This document shows, in pieces, positions 17,542-27,733 of a stretch of DNA of 51,179 bases. The translations under genes were made by a program, and so were the position numbers. A model generated the notes under the pieces. That model searched no databases, was not told where the DNA came from, and saw nothing but the letters and a program-made list of their open reading frames with translations. The stretch lies in NCBI GenBank assembly GCA_026389845.1, contig JAPLHB010000208.1, positions 1-51,179 on the forward strand, in the 5' to 3' direction. This DNA is from Chloroflexota bacterium. Its GTDB lineage: Bacteria; Chloroflexota; Anaerolineae; CG2-30-64-16. Position 1 is the first letter of the stretch. Every line of letters starts with the position of its first letter.

Positions 17542-18081
17542 ATGATTTTGACCGAAAACACAACCCCAGGCTATGAGCTATCGCCGCTGCTGGCCTGGCT
17601 CCTGAAGCTGCCCCTGATCCACCGGCTTGGGCTGGCGAAGCGACCGAGAGAGTTCGTGCGCTTCCTGAAGTTCGCCACCGTGGGCGCCATCGGCATGGTG
17701 GTGGACCTGAGCATCTTGAATCTGATGTATCGCGTCGTGCTGCCGCCGATCGTTCCGACGATGGCCGACGCCACCCGGCTGGTCGTCGCCAACAGCATCT
17801 CGTTCACAATCGCGGTGTTCAGCAATTTCACCTGGAACCGGCTGTGGACCTTCCCGGAAAGCCGGCTCCGACCGATCGCCGGCCAACTGGGCCAGTTTGC
17901 GCTGGTGAACGTCATCGGGCTGGGGATCAACAACGTGGTGCTGTCGGCCGTGTTTCACCTCATTCGCAGCTTCATCCCTGACCCGTTCGACTACAATCTC
18001 GCCAAAATCACCGCCATCGGCGTCGTGCTCTTCTGGAACTACTTCGTGAACCGGGCGTGGACGTATCGGGGGATCGAGTGA
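17542..18081 (+). CDS. GtrA-family membrane protein
   Basis: A 179-aa protein with four hydrophobic helices and the GtrA pattern: FVRFLKFATVGAIGMVVDLSIL, FSNFTWNRLWTF, LVNVIGLGINNVVL and FWNYFVNRAWTY. Family members are thought to flip or transfer polyprenyl-linked sugars in glycosylation pathways. GAGG lies only 1 nt before the ATG, so the start is uncertain. It lies between an O-antigen-ligase-like gene and a glycosyltransferase in the same direction. Confidence 0.88.
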   Translation: MILTENTTPGYELSPLLAWLLKLPLIHRLGLAKRPREFVRFLKFATVGAIGMVVDLSILNLMYRVVLPPIVPTMADATRLVVANSISFTIAVFSNFTWNRLWTFPESRLRPIAGQLGQFALVNVIGLGINNVVLSAVFHLIRSFIPDPFDYNLAKITAIGVVLFWNYFVNRAWTYRGIE

Positions 18082-18128
18082 TTGCGGATTGCAGATTACG
18101 GATTGCAGATTGCGGATTGCGGATCGAG
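18081..18128. repeat. GATTGCGGATTGCAG microrepeat
   Basis: About six tandem, slightly varied 7-8 nt units (ATTGCGG, ATTGCAG, ATTACGG) fill the gap between gtrA and the glycosyltransferase. The same words recur near 15,670, 21,945, 24,585, 36,247 and 50,160. Confidence 0.8.
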
Positions 18129-18144
18129 GTCATAGGTAGGTGGT

Positions 18145-19266
18145 ATGCGTATCGCGATTGATTATACGCCGGCATTGCGGCAAAGCGCGGGCATCGGGCG
18201 CTACACGCGCAACCTGGTGGCCGCGCTGGCTGACCTGGACCGGGAGAACCAGTACACACTCTTCTGCGCCGGCGAGAAGGCCACGGGGGCATGGCCGGCC
18301 AACTTCACGATGCGGGCCAGCCGCATTCCCGCACGCTGGCTGACCGCGGCGTGGCATCGTCTCCGCCTGCCCCTGCCGGCCGAGCAGTTAGCCGGCGACT
18401 GCGACCTCTATCACTCACCCGACTTCGCGCTGCCACCGCTGCGCCGGGCGCGCGGCGTGGTGACGGTGCACGATCTCTCGTTCCTGCGTCTGCCAGAGTG
18501 CGCCGATCCGGGGCTGCGGAGCTTCCTTGAGCGGACCGTACCGCGCTCGGTCGCCCAGGCCCATCGCGTCCTGGCCGATTCCGAAAGCACGCGGCGTGAC
18601 CTGATCGAGCTGCTGCACGTGCCGCCGGAGAAGATCACCGTTCTGCTCCCCGGCATCGAAGCGCGGTTCCGCCCCGTGCGCGATCCCGCACGGCTGGCCG
18701 AAGTGCGCGACCGTTACAAGTTGCCCGGGTGGTTCATCCTCTCGATGAGCACCCTCGAACCGCGCAAGAACTTCGCTCGACTGATCACTGCCTACGCTCA
18801 GATGCGCCGGCAGACCGGCCTGCCCCACCAACTGGTGATCGCCGGGCGGCCGGGTTGGCTCTATCAGCCGATCTACGACCAGGTGCGCAAGGAAGGGCTG
18901 GCCGAGCAGGTGAGTTTCCTCGGCTTCGTGGCCGACGAAGACCTGCCCGCGCTCTACACGCTGGCCGATCTGTTCGCCTTCCCATCGCTGTACGAGGGCT
19001 TTGGGCTGACGCCGTTGGAGGCGATGGCGTGCGGAACGCCGGTGGTAGCGGGCAACAACTCCAGCCTGCCGGAGGTGGTGGGCAACGCGGGTCTGCTCGT
19101 GGACGCGACCGACGTGGACGCCATCGCGGACGCCATGGCCCGCGTCCTCGGCAACGCTACCCTGTGCGTGCGCTTGAGCGACCTCGGCCGGGCGCAGGCC
19201 GCGCGCTTCACCCGGAGCGCGACCGCCGAAAAGCTACTAGAGGCATATCGGCTGGCGATGACGTGA
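18145..19266 (+). CDS. GT4-family glycosyltransferase
   Basis: A 373-aa GT-B enzyme. The N-terminal domain begins MRIAIDYTPALRQSAGIGRYTRNL. The C-terminal nucleotide-sugar domain has STLEPRKNFARLI and the E-x7-E-type donor motif FPSLYEGFGLTPLEAMACGTP. It is probably a cytoplasmic retaining transferase (mannosyl-like) adding a sugar to a lipid-linked glycan. The donor cannot be told from the sequence. The ATG at 18145 has AGGTGG upstream. Adjacent gtrA and ligase genes suggest one surface-polysaccharide module. Confidence 0.92.
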   Translation: MRIAIDYTPALRQSAGIGRYTRNLVAALADLDRENQYTLFCAGEKATGAWPANFTMRASRIPARWLTAAWHRLRLPLPAEQLAGDCDLYHSPDFALPPLRRARGVVTVHDLSFLRLPECADPGLRSFLERTVPRSVAQAHRVLADSESTRRDLIELLHVPPEKITVLLPGIEARFRPVRDPARLAEVRDRYKLPGWFILSMSTLEPRKNFARLITAYAQMRRQTGLPHQLVIAGRPGWLYQPIYDQVRKEGLAEQVSFLGFVADEDLPALYTLADLFAFPSLYEGFGLTPLEAMACGTPVVAGNNSSLPEVVGNAGLLVDATDVDAIADAMARVLGNATLCVRLSDLGRAQAARFTRSATAEKLLEAYRLAMT

Positions 19267-19277
19267 GAGATGTCTAT

Positions 19278-19326
19278 CCGCGAAGCCACGCGAAGCCACT
19301 CTGAGGTTCTTCGCGTGACTTCGCGG
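19278..19326. repeat. 17-bp inverted repeat between the glycosyltransferase and membrane-protein genes
   Basis: CCGCGAAGCCACGCGAA and TTCGCGTGACTTCGCGG pair at 16 of 17 positions around a 15-nt loop. It is built from repeated GCGAAGCCAC words, like the other word-based palindromes in this window. Could stop or stabilise the upstream transcript. Confidence 0.7.
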
Positions 19327-19359
19327 ATGGAATCGTTGGTTGCGGCAGGAGGCCGCGCT

Positions 19360-20004
19360 ATGAAATCAATATCCGGTCCGCGCTGGCTACCGCTGGTCCT
19401 GGCGGCCGCGATCGCCCTGGCCGGCTATTTCGGGCCATGGGTTCCCCACAAAGCCGCGGGGCTGGTGATCCTCGGCCTGGATCTGGCTGAATACGTCAAG
19501 TTTCTGCCGCCGGTCGCCTCGGGCCAGATTCCGATGCGCCGCGAGCTGTTTTATCTGCCGCTGCTGGCGGGCAGCGTGACCGCCAGCCTGCTGGCCGGTC
19601 GCCGCGGCCTGCCGGGCTGGAGCCGGGTGCTGCTGGGACTGGCGGCCATCCCGCTGGCGCTCGCCATGTTGCCGCCTGCGTGGAGTCCGCAGGGGCTGCT
19701 GGCCGCGGAGTTCCGCCCCCAGGTCATCGCGATGGCCGTCTGTCTGCTGCTCGTCCTGGCGCTCCCGTTGACGCGGCGTCTGCCCGACCGCCTGGCGCTG
19801 GCAATCATCGCGGCCTTGGCGTTGGCCGCCGCGGTCATGCCCGCCTGGGGTTTCCTGGCCGTTCGACCGGCCATCGTGGAGCTTTATCGCCGCCCGCTCC
19901 CCTTGGGCTGGGGCTTCTGGGCCGGCGCGGCCGGCAATCTTCTGCTCGCCCTGTTTGCCGTCGCCGAGATGCTCCGCAGCCGAACGGTGTCTTCGTGGTT
20001 CTAA
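19360..20004 (+). CDS. Uncharacterised polytopic membrane protein
   Basis: A 214-aa protein with about six hydrophobic segments, starting WLPLVLAAAIALAGYFGPWV, and short polar loops. There are no catalytic or transporter motifs that I recognise. The ATG at 19360 has GGAGG upstream and begins directly before the first helix, so the 30-residue upstream extension, encoded by an inverted repeat, is rejected. The position behind the glycosyltransferase suggests envelope work, but nothing in the sequence proves it. Confidence 0.72.
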   Translation: MKSISGPRWLPLVLAAAIALAGYFGPWVPHKAAGLVILGLDLAEYVKFLPPVASGQIPMRRELFYLPLLAGSVTASLLAGRRGLPGWSRVLLGLAAIPLALAMLPPAWSPQGLLAAEFRPQVIAMAVCLLLVLALPLTRRLPDRLALAIIAALALAAAVMPAWGFLAVRPAIVELYRRPLPLGWGFWAGAAGNLLLALFAVAEMLRSRTVSSWF

Positions 20005-20082
20005 CTTACCTGGTTCCGACTTGTGTTGAATATAACGTATTTACTACACGAAGAATGAATTGACCCCTTAAAACACCACCCC

Positions 20083-21930
<1,848 letters not shown>

Positions 21931-21994
21931 GGAAACCCCTCCGTGGATTGCAGATTGTGGATTTTAGGTTGCTGATTTTGGGAGGGGGAGAATG

Positions 21995-22237
21995 AGGACT
22001 GTGAATAGTCCTGGAGGCATCCGCCGATCTGTTCGATTTTCCGTGGGCTGGAAACTGGATACTAGAAGCTGGATACTGGATACTGGAAGCTTGAAGCTGG
22101 ATTCTCGCCACATGCAACCGCCGCGGCGTTCTAGCTTCTAGCTTCCAGCTTCGAGATTCCAGCCGCGTTAGCGCTCACCTCGCGGTGAGGAACCTCCTCC
22201 TCGTCACCCAAACCCGTCAGGGTCAGGGCCAGGCGCT
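21995..22237 (-). ncRNA. glmS ribozyme in the glmS leader, core split by an insertion
   Basis: On the minus strand, A at 22237 is followed by GCGCC (22236-22232), the conserved cleavage-site sequence. Next comes a hairpin (outer GCCC/GGGT, inner ACCC/GGGT). Then GACGAGGAGGAGGTT (22205-22191) matches the B. subtilis core except for one deleted U. The remaining core is found 150 nt later: ATCGAACAGATCGGCGG (22037-22021) and ATGCCTCC (22020-22013). Expected pairings hold: CGCC with GGCG (pseudoknot), GGAGG (22197-22193) with CCTCC (22017-22013). A final small hairpin AGGACT/AGTCCT ends at 21995. It lies in the correct orientation 65 nt upstream of the glmS start. Recognition rests on the core and gene context. 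Confidence 0.85.
22041..22190 (-). repeat. Repeat-rich inverted-repeat insertion inside the glmS ribozyme
   Basis: This roughly 150-nt stretch separates GGAGGTT from AATCGA, which are adjacent in ordinary glmS ribozymes. It starts with a perfect hairpin (CTCACC/GGTGAG) and is then built from GGAAGCTGG, CTAGAAGCTAG and GGATACTGG words. Its halves can pair: GGCTGGAA with TTCCAGCC, and GCTGGAATCTCG with CGAGAATCCAGC (11 of 12). It could therefore fold into a long stem that leaves the core free. Confidence 0.75.
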
Positions 22238-22349
22238 GGTCTCCCCGATGACTGCTTGCCGTCTCGTGTTATGTCACCTCCTGTGGGCTAGAAACGGGAA
22301 GCTGGAAGCTGGTGATGACTGCTACCAGCCCAGTTCCCAGTATCCAGCT

Positions 22350-23054
22350 TCAAGATTCCAGAAACTCCAGCCACTTCGGCCGCGCCGACCCCGCCGCGGC
22401 ATCCGCGTACGCGCCGTGCATCTCCGGCGGCAACAGCAGGGCGAGTTGGGCCATCGCCTCGTCGGTCATCTCGCGCATCACCTCGCGGCTGGCTTTGCCT
22501 GCGGGCCAGCGCAGGCGGAACGGCCGGCCGTAGGTCAGCACGACGCGGGGACGGCGGTGAATCTCGCCCAGTTTCCAGGAAAAGGCCGGCGTGCCGGTGA
22601 CAGCGCACGGCATCAGCCAGGCGTCGGGGGGCTGGCGGGCTACGAACGCCAGCCCTTCCTTGGCCGCCTGGAGCTGACCGTCGTAGCTGCGCGTGCCTTC
22701 GGGTGAGATCACTGAAATGTCGCCGTCGGCCAACACGCCCCAGGTTGCCTGCAACGCCTCGCGATCCACCGTGCCGCGGGTGATGAAGATGACGTGATAC
22801 CACTTCAACAGCAGGCCGACGACAGGCCACCGGCTGGCCTCGATCTTGGTCAAGGGGACGGCGTAACGCCGGATCGTACCGCAGATCAGCACCGGGTCGA
22901 GCCAGTGGATGTGGTTGTAATAGACGATGCCCGCGCCCGCGCGGGGCAGATACCTGGCCCCGCGCACTTCCACCCGCAGCAAGACCCAGATCAAAAATTT
23001 CAGGGCCACGCTCCAGATACGGCGACCGATGGGAATCCGGCGCGCTCGTTTCAT
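22350..23054 (-). CDS. plsC: 1-acyl-sn-glycerol-3-phosphate acyltransferase
   Basis: A 234-aa membrane-associated acyltransferase making phosphatidic acid. Motifs: N-terminal hydrophobic helix (VALKFLIWVLLRVEV), catalytic HX4D in NHIHWLDP, FITRGTVDR and PEGTRSYDGQLQAAKEG. The ATG overlaps the cmk stop by 4 nt (ATGA), indicating coupling in a dacA-rluB/cmk-plsC unit. The last codons (LEFLES) and stop run into GATTCCAG-type repeat words. The gene order cmk-plsC is common in bacteria. Confidence 0.92.
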   Translation of the reverse strand: MKRARRIPIGRRIWSVALKFLIWVLLRVEVRGARYLPRAGAGIVYYNHIHWLDPVLICGTIRRYAVPLTKIEASRWPVVGLLLKWYHVIFITRGTVDREALQATWGVLADGDISVISPEGTRSYDGQLQAAKEGLAFVARQPPDAWLMPCAVTGTPAFSWKLGEIHRRPRVVLTYGRPFRLRWPAGKASREVMREMTDEAMAQLALLLPPEMHGAYADAAAGSARPKWLEFLES

Positions 23055-24571
23055 CTTCGCCTCTGTTCTCCCCAACGGCGGATCAATCCCTGCACCTGTT
23101 GGAGCACGTCATCAATCGTCAGATGGGTACTGTCTACCATGATGGCATCGGGTGCCGCGGAGAGGGGCGAGTGCTCGCGGTCCGAGTCTATCTGGTCTCG
23201 CCGCTTCATCTCGGCCAGCACCTTGTCGGGGTCGGCCGGCTCGCCGCGCGCCGTCCGCTCCAGGGTGCGCCGTTGCGCCCGTTCCGCCAGCGACGCGTCC
23301 AGGTAAACCTTGAGGTCGGCGCCGGGCATGACCACCGTGCCGATGTCGCGGCCCACCATCACAACTTTGCCGCCTTGCCCGATCCGGCGTTGTTGAGCCA
23401 CCATGGCGTAGCGCACGCCGGCGTAGGCCGAGACGGGGGAAACCGCCCGCTCCACCTCCGGCTTGCGGAGGTCGCAGGTGATGTCCGCGCCGTCGGCCAG
23501 CACCGTCACATCGCGGCCATCGGCGACCGTCGGCGACTTGACCTCCAGCACCACCTGCTCCGCCAGGACCGTAACCGCGTCCTCGTCCTTAATCGGCACA
23601 CCGCGGGCCAGCGCCACGGCCGTGATCGCCCGGTACATGACGCCTGTGTCGAAATACAGATAGCCCAGCTCAGCAGCCAGCCGGCCGCCGACCGTGCTCT
23701 TGCCCGACGCGGCCGGGCCGTCAATCGCAATGGTGCTCGGCATCAATGGTTCGGCTTTCTTTTTCCCGGAGTCCTCGACTTGTCGAGGCGTTTTGTCGGC
23801 CTGCACGAGCGCCTGCAACGCTTTGACTTCGCCGGGGGTCAGATCGCGCCACTTGCCGGGGCGCAGATCGCCCAACGTCAGCGGCCCCAGGGCAATGCGA
23901 ATTACCCGCAGCGCGGGATGACCCAACAGCCCTACCATCCGCCGCAGTTGTCGCTTGCGCCCCTCGTGAATGGTGATCTTCAACCACCTGGTTACCCCCC
24001 TGCGCCCCTGCCCCCTCCCCCTCCCGCTCCCGCTCCCGCTCTCCCGCTCCCCCAACGGCGACTCCCGAAACATTTCGACCTCGGCAGGCGCGGTCGGCCC
24101 ATCATCCAGCATGACGCCGTGCTGCCACCGGCGGATTTTTCGTGGATTGGGGTAGCCTTCGACCTGTACCAGGTACGTCTTGGGGTGCTCGTAGCGCGGG
24201 TGAATCAGAAGATTCGCCAACTCGCCATCGTTGGTCAACAGCAGCAAGCCCTCGCTGTCCGCATCGAGCCGGCCGACCGCGAAGAGGCGCTCCGGCGTCT
24301 TGACCAGTTCCTGCCAGGAAGGATACCCCGCGCGTTCGTCGAGGTGCGAGAGATAGCCGACCGGTTTGTGCAGCATGACGTAGCGAAACCGCTGGCTGGC
24401 GGCCGGCCGGCCATCCACGCGGACCTCGGCTGCCTGGGGATCAACCTTGGTCCCCTGCTCGGTCACGACGCGGCCGTCCACGGTCACGCGCCCGGCGGCG
24501 ATCAACTCCTCACACGTGCGCCGCGAGCCGAAGCCGGCCTGGGCAAGTATTTTCTGGAGGCGTTCTTCCAT
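23051..24571 (-). CDS. Fused RluB/RsuA-type pseudouridine synthase and cytidylate kinase
   Basis: A 506-aa two-enzyme protein. Residues 1-255 are a RluB-type rRNA pseudouridine synthase: an S4 domain (EERLQKILAQAGFGSRRTCEE), catalytic AVGRLDADSEGLLLLTNDG, and IHEGRKRQLRRMVGLLGHP. After a charged linker, residues 277-506 are a full-length CMP kinase: MPSTIAIDGPAASGKST (P-loop), LYFDTGVMYRA, VMVGRDIGTVV. No stop and no SD sequence separates them, so a true fusion is likely. A Ser/Gly/Arg low-complexity stretch (about residues 173-191) is encoded by GCTCCC-type tandem repeats at 24,001-24,055 inside the synthase domain. Start 24571 fits homology; 24580 is an alternative. Confidence 0.92.
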   Translation of the reverse strand: MEERLQKILAQAGFGSRRTCEELIAAGRVTVDGRVVTEQGTKVDPQAAEVRVDGRPAASQRFRYVMLHKPVGYLSHLDERAGYPSWQELVKTPERLFAVGRLDADSEGLLLLTNDGELANLLIHPRYEHPKTYLVQVEGYPNPRKIRRWQHGVMLDDGPTAPAEVEMFRESPLGERESGSGSGRGRGQGRRGVTRWLKITIHEGRKRQLRRMVGLLGHPALRVIRIALGPLTLGDLRPGKWRDLTPGEVKALQALVQADKTPRQVEDSGKKKAEPLMPSTIAIDGPAASGKSTVGGRLAAELGYLYFDTGVMYRAITAVALARGVPIKDEDAVTVLAEQVVLEVKSPTVADGRDVTVLADGADITCDLRKPEVERAVSPVSAYAGVRYAMVAQQRRIGQGGKVVMVGRDIGTVVMPGADLKVYLDASLAERAQRRTLERTARGEPADPDKVLAEMKRRDQIDSDREHSPLSAAPDAIMVDSTHLTIDDVLQQVQGLIRRWGEQRRR

Positions 24572-24643
24572 AGGTCCCATTTCGGATTTCGGATTTCGGA
24601 TTGACTCACCAGTTGCAATCCGCAATCGGCAATCCGCAATCGG

Positions 24644-25801
24644 TCACGGCCCATCCCAAACGGTCAGTTGCGCAGAAGCTATAACCTGATGGCCCAGGTT
24701 CAACGTCAGGGTGCCCACCGGCACGGTGGCGGTCAGCGGTACTGATGGATCAAACGCCAGGACGGGTTGCGCCAGCCGCCATTGCCAAATCGGCAGAAAC
24801 AGCGCCGGACTCTGGGCGGTGCGAAGGCGGTAGGCCTGCCCGTCCTGGCCCATTTCCCACGCCAGCGCATCGTCAGGTACGGCCATCGGCCGCCACTGCC
24901 AGTTGGCCGCCGCGAAATCGAGCAGCGCCGTCGCGTCGGCGTAGCGGTCACTGCTGCCCAACACGACGACGAGCAACCGGTGGCCGCCCCGCGTCACCGA
25001 GGCAACCAGACACTCCCCCGCCGCGACCGTTGTGCCGGTCTTGACGCCATCTGCGCCGCGATAGAGGCCGAGCAATAGATTGGTGTTCTGCAAGGATCGC
25101 TCGGCCACGAAGGCGGTATCCTGCGCCACGATCTCGACAAAGGCCGGATAGGCCAACGCGGCCTGGGTGATCCGCGCCAGATCAGCCGCGCTGGTGCGTT
25201 CTTCGGGGTCATCCAGGCCATGCGCGTTGGCGAAATGCGTCTGGGCCAGACCCATGCTGGCCGCGGTCTCGTTCATCAGTGCGACGAAGGCTGTCTCGCT
25301 GCCCGCTACGTGCTCGGCCAGGGTCACGGCCGCGTCGTTTCCCGATGGGAGCAGCAAGCCGTAGAGCAGATCCCGGACGGTCAGCGTCTCGCCGGACGCC
25401 AGCCCCATGCGACTTCCCGTCGTCTCGGCAGCGTTGGCCGAGATCGTCACCCGATCGGCCAAATTGGCCTTCTGCAGGGTCAGCAACGCGGTCATCAGTT
25501 TGCCGGTGCTGGCAGGCGGCAGCGGGTCGTGCGACCGTCGGGCGTAAAGAGTCTGCCCGGCGTCCAGGTCTATCATCAGCGCCGACGCGGCGCTCACCGC
25601 GGGCGGCTGGGCCAGGCGGCGCATCGCCCGCACCTGCTCCGGGTAGAGACGCAGAGGCGGGTCATTGCCGTCGGTCAGCACCGGTGGGCCGAAGCCGGCC
25701 ATCGCCAGGCTGACGACCAGCATGAGGCATATCAGCAGGAGTTTGACGGGCATTTGACGCGCCGGACGGGTTGGACTAAAATGCAATTCGTTCGTTTTCA
25801 C
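24644..25801 (-). CDS. dacA: D-alanyl-D-alanine carboxypeptidase (peptidase S11)
   Basis: A 385-aa exported penicillin-binding protein that trims the peptidoglycan stem peptide. It has a signal peptide (VKLLLICLMLVVSLAMA). The three active-site motifs are present: SxxK in PASTGKLMTALL, SxN in LLLPSGNDAAV, and KTG in GADGVKTGTT. A C-terminal beta domain follows (LTLNLGHQVIASAQLTVWD). The start is GTG at 25801, or ATG at 25753 directly before the signal peptide; neither has a good SD. It heads a run of minus-strand genes through rluB-cmk, plsC and glmS. Confidence 0.92.
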   Translation of the reverse strand: MKTNELHFSPTRPARQMPVKLLLICLMLVVSLAMAGFGPPVLTDGNDPPLRLYPEQVRAMRRLAQPPAVSAASALMIDLDAGQTLYARRSHDPLPPASTGKLMTALLTLQKANLADRVTISANAAETTGSRMGLASGETLTVRDLLYGLLLPSGNDAAVTLAEHVAGSETAFVALMNETAASMGLAQTHFANAHGLDDPEERTSAADLARITQAALAYPAFVEIVAQDTAFVAERSLQNTNLLLGLYRGADGVKTGTTVAAGECLVASVTRGGHRLLVVVLGSSDRYADATALLDFAAANWQWRPMAVPDDALAWEMGQDGQAYRLRTAQSPALFLPIWQWRLAQPVLAFDPSVPLTATVPVGTLTLNLGHQVIASAQLTVWDGP

Positions 25802-25833
25802 GAGTCAGGCGCTTCCGAAATGCCTGGCTCGTG
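25799..25833. repeat. Inverted repeat in the dacA-fmdB divergent gap
   Basis: CACGAGTCAGGC and GCCTGGCTCGTG pair at 11 of 12 positions around an 11-nt loop, immediately at the dacA start. It could be an operator or leader hairpin for either divergent gene. Confidence 0.55.
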
Positions 25834-25858
25834 AGGATATATTTCGCGAGGTGCTTCG

Positions 25859-26101
25859 ATGCCGTTGTACGAATACTTTTGCGCAGACTGCCAGACACCG
25901 TTCGAGGCGTTGCGCGCCATGAGCGAAGCCAACCGGCCCATCGCCTGCCCGCGTTGCGCCGCGACCGACGTCCGCCGGATGATCTCCCGCTTTGCGGCGG
26001 TGAGCAAAGACGGCGGCGGCAGCCGGATGATTGCCAGCAGCCAGGCCGGCAGCGGCTGCGGCTCCTGCGCTGGCGGCCATTGCGCGAGCTGCGGCCACTA
26101 A
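25859..26101 (+). CDS. FmdB-family zinc-ribbon protein
   Basis: An 80-aa protein starting MPLYEYFCADCQTPFEAL, with two CxxC knuckles (CADC and CPRC) that form a zinc ribbon. It ends in a Ser/Gly/Cys-rich tail (GCGSCAGGHCASCGH), as is usual for the family. Its role is unknown; the founding member was proposed to regulate formamidase genes. GAGGTG lies upstream of the ATG. Divergent from dacA. Confidence 0.92.
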   Translation: MPLYEYFCADCQTPFEALRAMSEANRPIACPRCAATDVRRMISRFAAVSKDGGGSRMIASSQAGSGCGSCAGGHCASCGH

Positions 26102-26122
26102 GACAACAATATCCTCCGCCGA

Positions 26123-26644
26123 CTACTCCTGCACGTGTACCACGATGTCATAGCTTGCGGAATTGTCCGCGGTATCCGCCTCCCCCTGCACAGGCTCGAT
26201 CTGCACCAGCAGCCGATAGCTCGGCCGTTGCGGCAAATCTGAGACCTGGGTAAAGCGGGCAATCCGAACCTCGCCGGGGGCCAGGATCGGCAACGTGACC
26301 GTCTCGTTCAACAACTCCAGCAGATTGCCCGGATCCACCAGACGAGCCGTGACGCGCACGTCCCGTTCCGCAGAAAGGCCGCGATTCTGAACCGCCGCCA
26401 GCAACGTCACACCGCCGCTTGTGGCCGTCTGGAATACGTCCAGCGGCGGCTCGAAGTCAACGCCGCGCACGGCCAACGCGTGCCGTTCAGGAGCGACCGT
26501 CGCCACCGGCCACGGCGTAGGCGCCGGAGACTGGAGGACTTCGATGTGCGGTGCGCAGCCGGGCAAGACAAGCGCTGCCGCGAGAAGGACAAGGCCCAGC
26601 CAGAAACGCCTGTGGAAAACGGATGCAACTTCAAAACAACTCAT
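26123..26644 (-). CDS. Putative lipoprotein with a CARDB-like domain
   Basis: A 173-aa protein. Residues 1-30 form a lipoprotein signal with lipobox LVLPGC (Cys30). The mature part has alternating beta strands with the pattern VTLLAAVQNRGLSAERDVRVTARLVD, then LAPGEVRIARFTQ and TADNSASYDIVVHV. This resembles CARDB/Ig-like adhesion domains. It is probably an extracytoplasmic, membrane-anchored protein of unknown function. It converges with fmdB. Confidence 0.8.
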   Translation of the reverse strand: MSCFEVASVFHRRFWLGLVLLAAALVLPGCAPHIEVLQSPAPTPWPVATVAPERHALAVRGVDFEPPLDVFQTATSGGVTLLAAVQNRGLSAERDVRVTARLVDPGNLLELLNETVTLPILAPGEVRIARFTQVSDLPQRPSYRLLVQIEPVQGEADTADNSASYDIVVHVQE

Positions 26645-26697
26645 AGCACAGCCATCATACTCAGGTCAGATCGTTTGTCAAAACGAGGGAACGAAGC

Positions 26698-27651
26698 TCA
26701 TATTCTCAGCAGGACCTTCAACACGCCGGGCTCGCCAGCGCGTGCGAAGGCCGCTTCGCCATCGGCCAAGGGATAGGTCGCCGCGATGAGAGGCCGTGGG
26801 TCAACCAGGCCGGCCTCTAGCAGGCGCAATGCCGGGGCGAGCGGCCCGCACCGCGAGCCGACCACGGTAAGCTCATCCACCACCAGTGCACTCATGTCCA
26901 CAGACAGTCGGCCATGGTACGTGCTCTTGATGACGAGCGTGCCGGCCGGACGAAGGAGATCGCGCGCCAGGGCAAACCCATCGGGATGGCCCGTGCACTC
27001 CACCACCACATCGGCCGACCGCCCCGCCCACCGCACATCTGCCCGCCGCACGTGCACGCCCCACTTCGCCGCGATCGCCAACTTATCGGCATAGCGACCC
27101 ACCAAGGTCAGGTCGGCGCCGGTTAACCGTAATGCCGCGGCCACCAGCAAGCCCAACTTACCATCGCCCAGCACGACCACGCGATCCGTCGGCCGGAGGT
27201 GAACCTGCTCCAGGATCTCGCAGGCCGCAGCCAATGGCTCGGCGAAGACCGCCAACTCGTCGGGAACGGCATCGGGAACCGTGTGGAGGTTTGCCAATGG
27301 CAAGGTCAGATAGTCGGCGAAGGCGCCGTCACGCCCCTGAACGCCGAGGGTCGTACGGTGGGGGCAATGATGCGGCCGGCCCGCCAGGCACATCTCGCAG
27401 ACGTAACAGGCGGCGTTGATGTCTCCGACCACGCGCCGGCCGACCCAGGTCGGATCGGACGCCGTAACCACTTCGCCGACGAACTCATGGCCGAGCACGC
27501 CCCGAAACCCCATGTAGCCAGCCACCAACTCCAGATCAGTGTTGCAGATACCGGCCAGGCGTACGCGAATCAACGCCTCGCCGGGGGGCAGAATCGGCTC
27601 GGAGTAGGCGGAGTCATAACGGAGGCTGGGATCGCAGAGCAAGGCGCGCAT
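26698..27651 (-). CDS. Zinc-dependent medium-chain alcohol dehydrogenase
   Basis: A 317-aa MDR-family oxidoreductase. Catalytic zinc ligands are in LAGICNTDLELV and the GHEFVGEV motif. Structural zinc cysteines are CYVCEMCLAGRPHHC (four Cys). The Rossmann domain is VVVLGDGKLGLLVAAAL. Residues VVECTGHPDGF are typical. It is likely a polyol/threonine-type dehydrogenase; the substrate is unknown. The ATG at 27651 has GAGG upstream. It lies downstream of secF behind a long palindrome. Confidence 0.9.
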   Translation of the reverse strand: MRALLCDPSLRYDSAYSEPILPPGEALIRVRLAGICNTDLELVAGYMGFRGVLGHEFVGEVVTASDPTWVGRRVVGDINAACYVCEMCLAGRPHHCPHRTTLGVQGRDGAFADYLTLPLANLHTVPDAVPDELAVFAEPLAAACEILEQVHLRPTDRVVVLGDGKLGLLVAAALRLTGADLTLVGRYADKLAIAAKWGVHVRRADVRWAGRSADVVVECTGHPDGFALARDLLRPAGTLVIKSTYHGRLSVDMSALVVDELTVVGSRCGPLAPALRLLEAGLVDPRPLIAATYPLADGEAAFARAGEPGVLKVLLRI

Positions 27652-27666
27652 AGAGACCTCGCGAAA

Positions 27667-27724
27667 CGTAAGACGTGAAACGTAACTGGCTATCGAGGCC
27701 GTGCATTACGTTTCACGTCTTACG
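27667..27724. repeat. Perfect 19-bp inverted repeat between secF and the ADH gene
   Basis: CGTAAGACGTGAAACGTAA and its exact complement TTACGTTTCACGTCTTACG flank a 20-nt loop. The words repeat internally. It lies between the secF stop and the ADH start and may terminate or stabilise secDF mRNA. Confidence 0.85.
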
Positions 27725-27733
27725 CTTTGTGTC

